Below, in pieces: positions 1 to 11,997 of a DNA stretch of 64,000 nt. The stretch spans positions 3,844,001 through 3,908,000 of the forward strand of contig CM041108.1 in the NCBI GenBank assembly GCA_023079485.1, read 5' to 3'. A model generated the notes under the pieces. It ran no database searches, was not told the DNA's origin, and was given only the letters and a program-made list of their open reading frames with translations. The number at the start of each line of letters is the position of its first letter. Positions within the stretch are counted from its first letter, which is position 1. This DNA is from Archilochus colubris. Taxonomy: Eukaryota > Chordata > Aves > Apodiformes > Trochilidae. Both the position numbers and the translations under genes were made by a program.

Positions 1-1324
1 CTTAAGGGTCTTCAGTCCCAAAACGTTAAATGTGTAGTTCCACACCCACTGTGCAGTCCCACATCACACAGAAACATTTTGGTTTGCTGAAGGTTGGTTG
101 GTGTGTGTCATTTTTCTCTTCCCCAAAGCATGAATTTTTAGCATCTTTTGCTCCAGAAAGGGCATTTGACCAGGCACAGAGAGCAATGAGACAAGACTCT
201 GAGCAGTTTTCATGCTCAAGAAGGTGCCAATTCCCTGCCTGGCTGCGGACTGAAGGGCACCCCCTTCTGCAAAGGCTTTGTTCTGCCTGCAGGAAGGGGA
301 CAGCAGGGAGAGGGGGAGCAGAGGGAGGAAAAGGCTGGCTGTATGCTGAGCCCTGGTGCTGCTCCTCTGCACCAGCTGGATGCAGGGGGAATGATGCTGA
401 AGGGAAAATGCAGCTTCCCTCCAGCAGAACTGGGTGGCTGCAGAGCAGGAGAACCTCAGAGGAGGGGATCAGAGACAGGGGAGGAGCAGATGACGAGGTG
501 GAGCTGCTCCACCTCTTGCCCAAGGCTTTGCCTAAGGGCAAAATCCCAGCCTGAGAAATATATTTCTTTCTTTCCTTCCCTCCTTAAAAATAATGGTCAC
601 AGTGGTATTTACCTTGAAGTCTATTAAAAACCATTGAACTCCCAGAGTGTGGCATGTGTGTTTCCTATTAAGGAAGCAGTTCCAGACTAATAACCATTTT
701 TAATGGCTGTTGTTGTGCTTTTCACTAAACGGTATCAGCTATTATTACAGGAGAAAGGCAAAAAAAAAAAAAAAAAGCTTGGAAAACTAAATGAAATCCT
801 GCTGTGGAAATTTCAAAGGGGATCCAAGATGCTCCCCAGCTTTTCTTGAGCCCAGACAGAATATCTCCAGTTCTGGTGAGAAGTCCCTGGAAAAGCACTA
901 AATACAGGTGTCATTTTCCCTTTCTCTCTTTTTCTTACACCAAGTAAATCAGATCATTTACATAATTCAATTAAGAATAGAATCAGGTCCAGCAAGGTCA
1001 GTGCAACTGGATGGTGTTTGGTGGATGCAGGTGGATGGAAACCTTGATCACCTTGAAGTGTCCTCCTGACATTGGATGTGACACATTCATCCTCCCACAT
1101 TAATAGAGAATGCTGTTGGTTGTGACTTACAATCAGTGTGTCCTGACATCCAATTTTCTCTGTGTTTGCTCCTCCCTTCTCTCTGTGCAGATGCTGGCAG
1201 GAGGGGATGTGGCAGGTCCTGCAGCCTGTGGCTGTCACACTCCTGCCCTCTCCTGTGGCATGGGACAGATGTGTGGTGGCTTCCTGGGATAAAATGGAAA
1301 GCTGAGGTCCCTTGAGATGAGGCT
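1..1324. other. Unique non-coding sequence
   Basis: No gene is supported here. Bases 26-554 are somewhat GC-rich and are open on both strands at once (about 170 codons each). That pattern reflects a shortage of TA-containing stop codons rather than coding. Neither translation shows a domain, signal peptide or periodicity I recognise. A 17-base A run lies at 760-776. Bases 777-1324 hold nothing identifiable. Confidence 0.7.
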
Positions 1325-1440
1325 TCTGTCACTCAGAGGTGACCCAGTATTAGAGACCAGGGCAGGATTTGAACTGGTAAACTCTGCTGGGCATGTCTGC
1401 ATCTGAGCTAACTGTCTAGACTCAGTGGTGCTCTGCAGAG
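1325..1440 (-). mobile_element. MIR-like (CORE-SINE) fragment, decayed
   Basis: The order of words here matches the reverse complement of a MIR-type SINE. A 'gatgagg' start is followed by a 'gtcactcagag' block where MIR has 'gtcacacag', then 'ggcaggatttgaactgg' where MIR has 'agccaggatttgaaccc', then a run toward 'ctgagctaactg'. The element is a tRNA-derived, non-autonomous retroposon, so the source RNA would read on the minus strand. The assignment comes from memory of the consensus. An unrelated match is possible because the copy is strongly diverged. Confidence 0.55.
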
Positions 1441-4400
1441 GAGATAAATGCTCCTTGGAGCATGTGATTCATCTTATACTAAAGTGTGTGGACAAAATAG
1501 GTCAGCTGGGTTGTACCCTAAATATGGCTGTTTCTCTCCTTTGGCTGTTGTAGGAACCAAGTCTAAGAGTAAAGAACTTACCTTTGTTGACCTTCCCAAT
1601 GTGTTTCAGATTACTTGCAAGCTATGACTGCAAGCTGAGAAAAATTCAAACCAGCCTGGTGGGATTGAAGCAAGTCAGATTTGGTTGAGGCCAAGCAGTT
1701 TGTGATTTATTTTACTGCCACGACTGGGAGTCAAATCTTAAGAATCCCAAGCAGTGGGTCTTGCTAGCAAGTTGAGCATCTACTTACAACATAGCAGTGA
1801 AAGAAGAGGAGTGTGCCTTCAGAACTCCCAAACTGCCAAGTTTTTAGCCCTCCAGGCCTCCCAGTACTTCTGTGGGAAGTGAAGGTGCCCAGTACTTTGT
1901 AGAATCTAACCCTAAATATGGGTTGCAGATTCAGAGGGATAAAACATCTTTGTCCCATGAGCTGCAGCAAAGTTACCTCCAAACCATGCAGAAGTACTCC
2001 TGGTAGCTCCAGAGAAACTCTGGAAGGTGATCCCTTTTGATTATCCTATTAAAATGATGCAGCCTGCACAGAAACCTAACTTGGTTGCTTTAATTAGTCC
2101 CTGCTGTCACTTCCACCATGCTATTAAAATACTTTATACTCACATGCAATGAAATGCTTGTGAATCAAGCGAGCTTAAAAACCCCTTTGGTTGCAGAGAT
2201 GTATTTATCATAAAGACTTTTAACATCCTGAATTTTAAAAAAATTCTGTGCACTACTCAGGGAGCCAGGGTTCAGAAGGACCAACAGCCTCTTTTATTGT
2301 ATTGTTTCAAGGTGTTGAAGAACAAAACCAAAAAAAAAAAAGGCAAATTTTCAGGCACACAAACCCTTTCCCTGGCCCAGCTCTGGTGCTGCTTTCCTTT
2401 CAGAAACCTCCAGCTGTGAGAACCATGCCCATGCAAGCTGTTTTGTTGTGACATCCCCTCAGATACTGCTATCATCTGCTGCTTTTTTAGCAGAAGATAT
2501 GTAAAAGTTCAGTTGTTTAAGCTGAAGTAGGGTGGTGGTGTTTGGAGCATGTTCAGAACCTCCTCTCTGTGTTTCATTTCCCTGTTCAGGGTTGGCTTTG
2601 AATTAGCCTTGAAAGGGAACTCCAGAAGATTGTTGCTTGAATTGGAGTGAAAGTGGTGTTAAATATCAATTAAAAAAAAAAAAAAAGGCATTTTCTTAAA
2701 AAGGAAACCAGTACTTTTAAATACTGTTAGGTTTGCTTTTGATTAAGGAATGGAGATGTAATAAACAGGTCCTTTAAGGATATTTCAGCAAGGCTGGGGA
2801 ATGTCAGGTGAAAACCTAATCCTAGAATTCACACCAGTCTTTACTTGTTAATCTTATATTTGATTAATTAATTCCCAGGTTTTATTTCCCTTTCCCTCTG
2901 TGTCAAGAACATGGAGGAAAGGGGCCCAAGACAGCCAAAAGGCATGAGGAGGTGCTAAGATTTATCCTCAGCCCAGTTTCAGAGAGGTTAATTGCCTTGC
3001 TGACAATCAGCTGGGGAAGGCTGTGGCTAATCTTCAACCAAACCTCCTTTCCCAACATCCCAGGAGAGCAAACTGGTTACTTTAAGTTCTTCCTTCTGTT
3101 TATTCTAGCCAAATACTTCCATCCCTCCCCTTTGCTGTGCACTTTGCTACCGTCCCCAGGAGCCTCAGTTGTGCAGAAATCCCTTTCCTCTGCCATTCCT
3201 TTGGGGCAGCACCAATTTTTGGCTCCCCAGAAATAGCTCAGCAACTCTTGTGCAGCCCCAGAGGCTTTCATCTGGTGCTAAGCAAACAGAACTTATGTTG
3301 GGGGGACTGGACCAGGATCCTCTGTTTTTTTTCCATAGAATTCTCCTTCTGTTTTCCCAGACAAATAATCTGTTGCCACTCTTATTGCTTCTTATCTTTT
3401 GCAGCTTGGACTGCTTCCATGCACCATTTTGTTCTCAAAGATGCCTAAGCTGATTCTTCAGTGCTAGCCAAAACAAATGGGAGGCTTGGCTGCCAGCAGC
3501 AGCTGGTTCCACACCTAACTCTTAGGGCAGCTTTGACTTAGCTCAAGATCCTTTTCCCTCATTAGGGGACTGGGGAGGTGGTGGGAAGGAAATGCAAGCC
3601 TGGAAAGTTGTCCATCTGATTTTTTTTTTTTAGAAGTAAGTCTTTCTTGGAGGTGTTTGTTTATTGTGTGTTGTCCCAGGGCATCTCTCAGAGTGGTCTC
3701 TGGAGAAGAAGCAGGGTTCTTCTATCTTCTCCAAGGATAGGACCCAGAACTGGGGGCTGAGCCATGCAAGACCTGTTCCAAACACTCACCTGCTGCCTGG
3801 CTGTGAAGTTTCCCTGCCTCACCTTCCTCTTCCCATTCAGACTGCCAGGACTTCACAGCTTCTGCTGCACAGCTGGACTTCTCACAGCCCTAGAAGCCTG
3901 ATGCAAGGCAAATAGTAAGATGTGTTGTCCAATTTATCAGTCCTGGTTGAGACTGTAGCTAGTAGAGCATCCCTGGGAGGTTTTAAATGTCTGCAGTGAA
4001 CACAATTTTAAGTAGAAAAAGAAAGAGAAGGTGTGGAAGAGAGATGCTGGCTCATGAATAAAGAGTGCAACAAAAGATGAGGTCCACCAAAGTTCCAGTC
4101 TGGACTCAGTCTGGGTCTGAGCTTTCTGGTTCTGTACTTCCAGTCACTACTATACAGCTGCAAAGCAGTTATGAGAGCTGAATGAGTTCTTAACTTCTGT
4201 TTTGCAGATTGAAACCCTCTTTTCCATGCTGCACGTGTCCCTTTGGCTGGACTGGACTGGTTAGAAAAAATGGGGAACATTGTCACTGAGAAGGCCACAG
4301 CAAACCAGACAGGATCTGGGGCTCCCTGTGGTTCTGTGGTCTCACACTGATTCCCTTTAATGCCCCATTTTTAATAACAGCGTTTTCCTACAAGTTCTGT

Positions 4401-4470
4401 AAGGCTGTTGTGGGGTAAAGATAAGAAAGTGGTCGAGGTTTTTGGCTGTGTAGGGACTGTTAAATTATCA
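1441..4470. other. Unique non-coding sequence
   Basis: This is ordinary AT-leaning sequence without recognisable coding, RNA or mobile-element signal. A 15-base A run lies at 2672-2686. The open frames near 2952-3453 are about 60 to 100 codons, overlap in several frames and show no domain. Bases 3960-4020 contain a phrase like 'catccctgggaggtttt' that recalls CR1 3' regions, but it is too short to call. Confidence 0.65.
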
Positions 4471-4544
4471 TGGATGGGTGGATGGATGGATGGATGGATG
4501 GATGGAGAGATGGACGGATGGATAGATAGAAGGATGGATGGATG
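4471..4544. repeat. (TGGA)n microsatellite, imperfect
   Basis: About 74 bases of TGGA/GATG units. A nearly pure block at 4477-4506 is followed by interrupted units (gaga, gacg, gata, aagg). The open frame across it translates as repeated DGWM-type residues and is an artefact of the tetranucleotide. Confidence 0.95.
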
Positions 4545-5984
4545 TGATCCCTTTGCAGCATTGGAAGGCCAAGCAGGTCAAAAACTTCTAGACACACTGT
4601 CTCTTCTGAGCCAAAAGAACATTATGTCACCATGAAAATGCCATGCATTTTATTTTAAAAGGACATTATGGCAAGGCTATAATCAGATCTCTTAGTGCCT
4701 TAGACAGCTTCAGAACTTGATTCAATAAAAACATGGCTGGACTCCAGCATGATGAGGAGAAGCAGGCTATCTGTGGGGACTTATCACAGCCTGTGAAACC
4801 TCTCTCTTGGACCACTTTTGAGCACTGGAGTCCAGGCCTCTCTTGTTTGTTTGCTGTTGAACGAGGCATTTGTGAGGGGGGCTCTGAAAAATCTAGCAAT
4901 GGGATATGATGTTTGGGTGGGGAAAGCTAATTGATTTGACAGTTAATCAAAAACTACTAAGGGAAAATCAATATAGAGTAAAACAATCTAGTCTTCTGTT
5001 CTATATCCTATTCCCAGTGGCATTGTTGATTGTATAGCATCAATGTCATCTATTTCAGATGGAAATGTTACCAACTATAATGCCACTGTTGATGTTTCAA
5101 AACGATTCTAATCTCATTTCAATAATAGCTTCTGTCTCTCTTAGTGACACACATGCCATAACATTCCTGGCTAAATTGACAGCACTAATAACACACTTGG
5201 GCTTTTTATATTATTCGGACCCCTGTCTGCAGTTTTGAGCACTCATGATCTTGCACAATACAAAGAGCCTGCATCTCCCTCAAAGGGTCCAGCTAAAGAA
5301 GTGCTGGTAGCACTCTCAAACCCTCCCTGGACAGGGCTGATGCTGTCTGAGCACCTTTGAAAGTCACCTCCTCTTTTAACAGGGATTTGGGGGCCAAATG
5401 GAGGCTCCTGAGCTTGAAGGGGCTGCCTGGAGGTCATCTGCTCAAGGTCATGCAGGAAGGGCAAGGTTATGGCCAGTTTTGTGGTTTAACTGCTGGACTA
5501 CACACTTCCCCCTGAGGTCGTGAGTCTCCCAAAGAGATCTTAAAAAAAAAACAAACCCACAGGGAAATTCCTTGCTGGCTTTCTGGTAAGTCTTCCCTGG
5601 CATCAAAGCCTGACATACCAAACTTGTAGCCTTTCGTGTGGTTTTATGGCATATTTTGGTTTCATCCCCCTCGCCGTTCAGAAGTGAAAAAAGAAATGAA
5701 AAAATCAAGTGGGAAATCAATGGAAAGCAGCCCGGATGCAAGGCAAGGGGTGAGAAGGACACCTCATGATGAATCAGGGTCTCCAGACAAAGCAAGGGGT
5801 TTTCTGTCTCTGGATGTCTCATTCAGATGAAATGCAGAGTACAGCTCATCATCCTTTCTTGGAGAATTTGTGATAATTTGACTTCAAATTTTTAAGGAGG
5901 TCTCTGTGGGGAAAATTCTGGTCTGTCCCCATTTACTGTCTCTCTCCAATCTTCTCCTGGGCTGGGTTGAGCAAGAAATGCACT
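4545..5984. other. Unique non-coding sequence
   Basis: No gene is visible. Bases 4900-5230 are AT-rich with several TAAT-type words. They read like unique rather than repeated DNA, and conservation cannot be judged from one sequence. Bases 5400-5460 carry a 'ggtcatctgctcaaggtcatgca' stretch that weakly recalls the middle of a MIR element. Confidence 0.6.
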
Positions 5985-6126
5985 GAGCAGGCAAAAGACT
6001 TAAGCAGATGCTTAGCTATGTGCTTAATTTCAACTCCACTGAGCATCACTCAGGCTTAAATTTTATCAGAAAGAAAAGTGTTATTGGAGTCAATGGACTT
6101 TAGGCCTGTGCTGAATTTTAAGCATG
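5985..6126. repeat. Candidate ancient sauropsid interspersed repeat (LTR landing site)
   Basis: The stretch contains 'cttaagcagatgcttag' and 'gtgcttaattt', followed by 'ggagtcaatggacttt' and 'gctgaattttaagcatgg'. These phrases recall a diverged repeat common in reptile and bird genomes, with 'atgcttaa' and 'gaagtcaatggg' words. Its proper family name is uncertain to me. The solo LTR inserted at the right edge of this stretch. The identification rests on memory only and the copy is poorly preserved. Confidence 0.3.
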
Positions 6127-6131
6127 GACTT
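6127..6131. repeat. Left target-site duplication (gactt)
   Basis: This five-base direct repeat sits immediately 5' of the TG terminus of the LTR. It is identical to 6628-6632. Such duplications are made when an integrase inserts at staggered host cuts. Confidence 0.9.
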
Positions 6132-6627
6132 TGCCAGAGCCTTGTGCTTCAATCTGTTTCTGGAATACACAGAACATAATTGGGAGGACAGAAACAAAAC
6201 AGAGGGCCCTGTTCGTCTGCCTGTGGACTAGTTTGCTAGGAACGGACTGTGTGTCAGTCCGTTTGTCTGCCTGTGCTCCTGATCCGTGCCAGCCCATATC
6301 TGTGTGTTCCTGCCTCCAGTTCCCAACTGCTGCCGACTCCAGGAGTCCAGCCTGGACTTTCCCAGGGCTGCCCTGCAGCCTCGGTGGTGATGTGAGAGTT
6401 ATTGGGGGAAAGGAGGGAGGAATGTGGTTTCCATTTTCCTGTATATTTGTATAGATTTAGTAATTTTTCCTATTTATCATTACTGTTTCATTAAAGTTGT
6501 GTAGTTTAGTTTCCAACCCATCTGTCTCTCTCCCTTATTCTCTCTCCTTTCTTTATCAAGGAGAGAGAGATTAATAGAGAGCGTCTGTTATTCGGTTTAA
6601 TTGCCGGGCCAGTGTTAAACCGTGACA
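6132..6627 (+). mobile_element. Solo LTR of an ERVL-like endogenous retrovirus
   Basis: The 496-bp element begins TGCCAG and ends GTGACA, so it has the TG...CA termini of LTRs with a short imperfect terminal inversion (TGCCA/TGTCA). It is bracketed by a perfect 5-bp duplication, gactt. Inside are a TATA-like stretch near 6441-6455, an ATTAAA polyadenylation signal at 6490-6495, and a pyrimidine-rich (tctctc) then purine-rich (gagaga) U5-like end. Signal order gives plus orientation. A 5-bp duplication fits class III (ERVL) and some class I elements. The 3' part resembles LTRs I associate with songbirds. No gag, pol or env sequence flanks it, so the provirus was lost by LTR-LTR recombination. 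Intact ends and duplication suggest a moderately young insertion. Confidence 0.9.
6490..6495 (+). promoter_or_regulatory. LTR polyadenylation signal ATTAAA
   Basis: This is the variant poly(A) hexamer within the LTR, about 40-50 bases downstream of the TATA-like stretch. It is followed by a T/G-rich region, as expected at an R/U5 boundary. It supports the plus orientation. Whether it still directs 3' end formation is unknown. Confidence 0.6.
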
Positions 6628-6632
6628 GACTT
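6628..6632. repeat. Right target-site duplication (gactt)
   Basis: This is an identical partner of 6127-6131, directly after the terminal CA of the LTR. Removing the LTR and one copy gives a continuous pre-insertion sequence reading through 'aagcatggacttattggccc'. Confidence 0.9.
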
Positions 6633-7466
6633 ATTGGCCCTAGTTTGCTTCTATTTCCTGACATAGGAAAATCTATATTTTTGGGCTTACCTAGAAGAAT
6701 TTGCTGGGTTTTTCCTCTCATTTTGCTACGTAGGAATCACATCCTCAGCACAGACCAGGGGTACAAGCTGAGTTCTCTGTCCTCACCATCAAAGCTCTGA
6801 AGGATTCCAGGTCTGTAGCAGATCTCAGCTTTTTGGTTTCCTCCACCAGCCCTTCCCTCAGTCTGGCAACCTCTGTGCTGCTTTCTGACCTCATTCCAGA
6901 CTCTCTCTGATGAAGATGAGGCACCAAAATGTAATGCCTGCTGTAGCCCCTGAAGTAGGGCTGTATGCTACACTGGGCTGACCTTTTCATTATTCTGCAC
7001 TTTGACTGACTGGCTAGCCCAGCTCTTTCCCACAAGTTGTGGAGGCTGCAATCATCAGAGGAATGGAGCTGCAAAATAATCAGCATGCAGAGTGCTGAAA
7101 AGGTCAGGATAATCCAATATACAGAGCAGATGGATGCTCAGAGAGGTAACACACCAGCAGAACTTCAGGACTAGAAATGTGTTTTCTAACCTCCAAGTTA
7201 TGCTCTTTCTCCTATTCCCATCCCACCCAAAGAAAGCCACAGTCTTGTTATTTTTTTTATTTTGGAAATACATGTAGATTTTACAGGTTTTCAGGCAAAA
7301 TGCCTGGCTGTCTGCAGGACAGAAGTGACAAGGTTCAGGCTTAAATAATAGAAACCTTTCAGCATTGTCTTCTTTCAAAAATCATTTCAGATGTCTTATC
7401 TCTGCTCAGTTTTTTGCTCTCTTCCTTCTAGAAAGAAATGAAAAGGTAATAATATGGGTATTTCAA
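6633..7466. other. Unique non-coding sequence
   Basis: Nothing recognisable. Minus-strand open frames at 6745-7086 and 7055-7378 are about 110 codons, overlap each other and lack any domain or splice-consistent structure. They are most likely chance. Confidence 0.65.
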
Positions 7467-7506
7467 GATGAGACTTGTGAAAAATGGATGAGACTTGTGA
7501 AAAATG
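7467..7506. repeat. Perfect 20-bp tandem duplication
   Basis: The 20-base unit gatgagacttgtgaaaaatg occurs twice head to tail (7467-7486 and 7487-7506) without a mismatch. Perfect identity points to a recent replication-slippage event in otherwise unique sequence. Confidence 0.97.
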
Positions 7507-10500
7507 GCAGATTTCTTTTCTTACTGGTGAAATATTAACAAGATACAAGAAGAAAACAGAGGGGAGATTTTTAAAAACCAGTGTTTTGTTCTGTTCTCTG
7601 AACCAAAGGACTAAAGATGTTAAAAGAATGAAGAGTTACTGGTTTTCTTCTGAAAATTTCATGGCCAGATATTGAATATTTCTTACTATTACCCCTCCTT
7701 CAGAACAGAACAAACTCTTTAGCTGTGAGGAGATGCTAAGGTACAACATTACTGTCAAGGCATCAGGATTTATCAGAGACTTGGATAAATGCACTAGTTC
7801 AAATTTACATGCCTACCAGCAACAGGGAGACATAATTTAAGAATAAAACCTAAATAATATGTAGGAGAAAGTTCCATGTTATTACGAGTCAGTTTGGTTA
7901 TCTTCTTTAATCAAGCTAGAAATCTGTCTTCTTTCTTAGAGGTTTCCTTCACAAAATTCAGTGTAAGTCAAAGGGTAGAAAATAATTACCTACAATTAAA
8001 GAATATGCAGGACAAGCCAAGGTCAAGGTGAAGCTCAGGGCATCTGCCAGCAGCCACTTCAAGGCAGGGTGAGAGGGGGGTTAACAAAAATTATCCCTGT
8101 CAATATTTTGTTGTCTGGGAGAAACTGAAGCTTGCTCAGCAAAGAACAAAGGTTTATTCCTCTTGTCATTCCTCACAAGGGCAGGCAGAGGGATGATTTT
8201 TAGCCACACTCTTGTCTCTGTCCTGTTTCTGCTACTGGAGGCTGCCTCAATCCATTCTGGCAGTCACCTCTCCTTTTATCACCTAAGAAATAATCCCTCC
8301 CTCCTACTCCTGCTCAGGTCTTCATCATTTCCCTATATTGATTGCTCCACTTGGCTTTAGGAGTTAGTCCTTCAGATGCTCAGTGCCCAGCTCCTTTGGA
8401 AGAGCTGTGCAAGGTCAGGCATCTGTGTCCCAGCCTGTTCGAGCAGTAAGAAGAAATCCAGATCTCTTCCCAGCTCCTGCATGAAAAGAAGAGGAAAGAC
8501 AGGACTATAAGATACATACCCAGACCCAAGGAGCCCCCCGGTGCCCTTCTGTTTTCTGCCACATTCCAGGAGCCTTTACACCAGTTGTCTGCCTGATGAA
8601 TTCCCATTTCTCTGGAAGGCATTGCATGTTAATTGTTAATATAATAAATATAGCAGATAATGCAATAAACAACCTGAATTTAGCCTCTACTGACACTTAA
8701 CTAGAACTGGAGTCAAAATAGAGTCCTTGGAGCATCCAACATGAATATGCAGTGTACTTTCTGTGACTCTTTTCATTGTTTGAAAACAATTGAGTCTCAG
8801 GAAGCAATTACAATTAAATGAACTGCTTGTAGCAGCCAGGTAAGAAAATGTTCAGGTTACGATGAGCTCCTTTCACATAAGGAAGCAGAGTATAGAGGTT
8901 ATTAATCTCAACTCAACAAGGTTTTTGTAATCCATCCCCATTGTCCAGAGTAGGGTTAAAGTGTTCTAAGTGACTGAACAGCTAAAAAAAAAACCCAGCA
9001 TGCAGCACCCATTCCTGGACAGTTTGACACCAAAGAGCTGGTATTGATCCAGGAAAGAAAAAGACAAATGATTTAAAGGAAGTGCTTTGAGGAGGTAGAG
9101 GAGATCTCCTGATTTCACCTCTCTACACTGTCTGGCTTTCACTGCTCTGGTGGAAAGGAACCAAGCAAGCTCAAGCCCTGGCCTTGCTTGTCCCATCTTG
9201 GGGACAATCAGAGCAGTTCTCAGTTCCTCACCTTTTTCTGGAGTGTAGGCTATGGAGGGTCATGTCAGGTCCAGCACACCAGACCTAGTTCCACATTTTC
9301 TATTCTATTATCCAGTCCATGCTATAAGACTGCTCCAGCAGCTTGAAACCAGCAGGGAATATTGGATTCCAATCTGTCCTGCTTTTCCCTGCCACTGCCT
9401 GTAACACTTAGCACCACGTTTTCTTTGTATGGTCTGTGCTGGTCCTGCACAGGGAGATGAAGGCACTGCCAGCTCTCCTGACTCTCCCAGTTCTGCTCTT
9501 AAGGAATGAGGAGGATGTTCCCTGTGGGAATAAGCCCCACACTTTCTTTTTTCCAACCTTCCTTTAAAAAAAAATGAAAAGCCTTCCCACTTGTGTCTGA
9601 TGTCCTTTTGTTGGTTGTTCTCCTCAGTTTACCTGGCTGCAGTACAACTAAAAAGTAAATCAATATTTCTCCCACAGGCAGATGAATCCCAGGCAGTTTG
9701 TACCTTTTTTTGGAGGCTTTATTTATTCCCTTTGGCATCCCTGCCTGGACCCATCTTTGGGTTACCCCTTCCCATGATGAACTTGAGATAGAGCAGCAGG
9801 GATAAGGAGGTTCCTGAAGCCAGGGCCAACTACAGGGAAGGACCTTGCCCAGACAACACGGCTCCATCCCCTTGCCATGAGTCATTCCAGCTGCTTGAAA
9901 ATGCTATCTTTGTAGATTCCCCTTTGGTCAGGAAGAGGAGGATGGAGATTGCACCAGTTCAGCAGTGAGAATATCTCCCCAGTTTGCAGACAAGAGAGAT
10001 TCAGAGACATTCTTCAACAAAATACCTACGAGCACTGCGCATGGCACAAACACCCCCCAGCTCCCGGGGCCAGGGGATAAAAGACACATATGCTGTCACA
10101 GATTAGATATGAAACAAACATGTTTCTGCACTGAATCAACTGCAGAATCCAGTTTGCTGGTGTAACTGGTCACAGGACAGGGCCCTGGCATGTGCATGGG
10201 AGGAGGGTGCGTGGGTACGCGGGGTCGAGGATTTACAAGGAGCAGAGAATCACAGACAGGGTGGAATGACAGCAATTAGAGGTGGAGATTAACACTGCTG
10301 GGGCTGAGAGCATAATTTCAGTGGAGTCATTTCTGATTTGTGGGAGAAAAGGCAGGTCCAGCAGCTCCAAAACCTCGCTGAGGTCTGCTTCATGTTTTCT
10401 CTCCTGCCAAAAGGGAAGAGTAGAAGGCACATGTGTAGCTGCAGACATACACATATGATCCCAACACAGCATTTCAAAGAGAGGGAATGTTTTAAATTTC

Positions 10501-11924
10501 ATCTAGATCTATTTAAAATGCTATAATTTCTTTGCCTTGCAGTAGAAACAAAACATTTTCTTGGTAGCCAAGTATTTATTTATGTATTTATTTCTCAAAT
10601 AGCAAACAGGCTAAACCAGAATTACTTTTTGGGCTTTTATGGCATTGGTGGTTACTGCCAATCTACAGGCTAGGGTCATTATTCAAAGTGCTTAAGTTAT
10701 TCACTGCTGATACCTGACAAACCTAGTTCAGAGGTGCTGTGGTTGTCCCATCAATGAAAATTTCAGATTTTCAGAGCCTGGTAACTGAAGGTAACCCTGG
10801 ACCAGTCCCCTCCTCTCTATTGCCTGCTTTCTCTGCTTGGGCTGCTGCTAAGCAACTAGGGTACTTCTGTCTAGTCATGTAATCCTTTTATTTCTCCTGA
10901 ATTTCAAGGAATTGTTTGCAGTTAAACACATCTCAGCTTTTGTAAACTCATTAGAAGGAAGAGAAAGAGTGAAGGAAAAGTTGATGTGTGCACTGAAGGA
11001 GAGCAGTGATCTTGCAGGATGGTGAAAAATCTGAAGGGTGGTGCCTCTGTTTGTTTGGGTCTGGATGGTGGTGGAAAGTTAGAGTCCTGAAATGTGATTT
11101 CCCTGGTGAAATTCATCCTCCACGGGTTACAGACAGCTTGGTGCAATCTCTGAATTGTTAAGAGCTATCTCTGAGAGTGTGTGGAAGACAAGAGAAGAAA
11201 CAACTCTGAAAGGACACACGTGATGCTTAGCTCCAAAAAAAGAAAAAAAAGGGGTAGACGTGAAGTTCAAGGAGTGGAGAATAACAGAGAAGTCATTTCA
11301 GTGCCAGCCCATGGAAAATTGTTGGAAAAAATAGGTGAACCAAATATTTGTTCAACAAATAAACAAGGGGGAATAGGACAGCATTGGTTTGTTGAGCAAA
11401 TTGTGTCTGAGGAGGCTGAGCTTCTATTCTGGGATACTCAGAACTAAATCCAAATGAAATCAGAAAAATTCACAGGCAGGTGATGTAAGTTACTTGGTGC
11501 TCTTTATGGCACAGAGCACAATGATAATTATATCTGCCTTCAGAAACACTCTGTCCTGTGCTTGATTCCATTTCACCCTTGGAACATTACAAGGACTTGT
11601 TCTTCAAGGCCTCTGTGAGTCTGGGACAGCTGTATCAAAAATCACCTCCCAAGGCAGAGATCACTGGGACATTGCTCCTCCCAAGCAATGTGTCTGAAAG
11701 GCCCAGGGATGAACCCTTGAGCCAGAGATTTTAGAAAAAGAAAGAAAAATCAAAAGAAAAGAAAAGCAGATTGGCTAAAGCAGGGAATTCATCCTGGAGT
11801 GTTTCCAAATGGCCTCACATCTTTCTTTCAGTAGTGAAAACCCGTTTTAAAAATTATTTTATTTGATCAATGAAATGCTCCCAATTTCTGGATGCACTAA
11901 CCACAAATTTGCTAAATTCCTGAG
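7507..11924. other. Unique non-coding sequence
   Basis: No gene is supported over about 4.4 kb. Open frames reach 128 codons (minus strand, 9499-9885) and show no known domain. Bases 10020-10235 hold a small cluster of CpG dinucleotides (for example gcgtgggtacgcggggtcga near 10209) that stands out in this CpG-poor window. It is far too small for a CpG island. Short A/G-rich runs lie near 11230 and 11735-11767. Confidence 0.6.
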
Positions 11925-11997
11925 CTAATGAAAGGCTGGCTTGCTTTGACATGAATGGGAGTTTTGTTTGAGTAACAATCAAATAAGGACTTGGCCC
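11925..11997. repeat. Candidate ancient sauropsid repeat fragment
   Basis: The words 'gacatgaatgggagttttgt', 'ttgagtaa' and 'aaggacttggccc' occur in the same order as in an old repeat I associate with turtle and bird genomes ('gacttcaatgggagttttgcttgagtaagg...ggccc'). The family is uncertain to me and the copy is diverged, so this is only a pointer for a repeat search. Confidence 0.35.

Noticed and set aside
26..554. Frames of about 170 codons on both strands at the window start
   Set aside because: Simultaneous openness on both strands in GC-richer DNA indicates few stop triplets rather than coding. No domain is seen.
4408..4635. Open frame with repeated DGWM residues
   Set aside because: It is created by the TGGA microsatellite.
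10020..10235. CpG island
   Set aside because: It has only a handful of CpGs over about 200 bp with low overall GC, far below usual island size.
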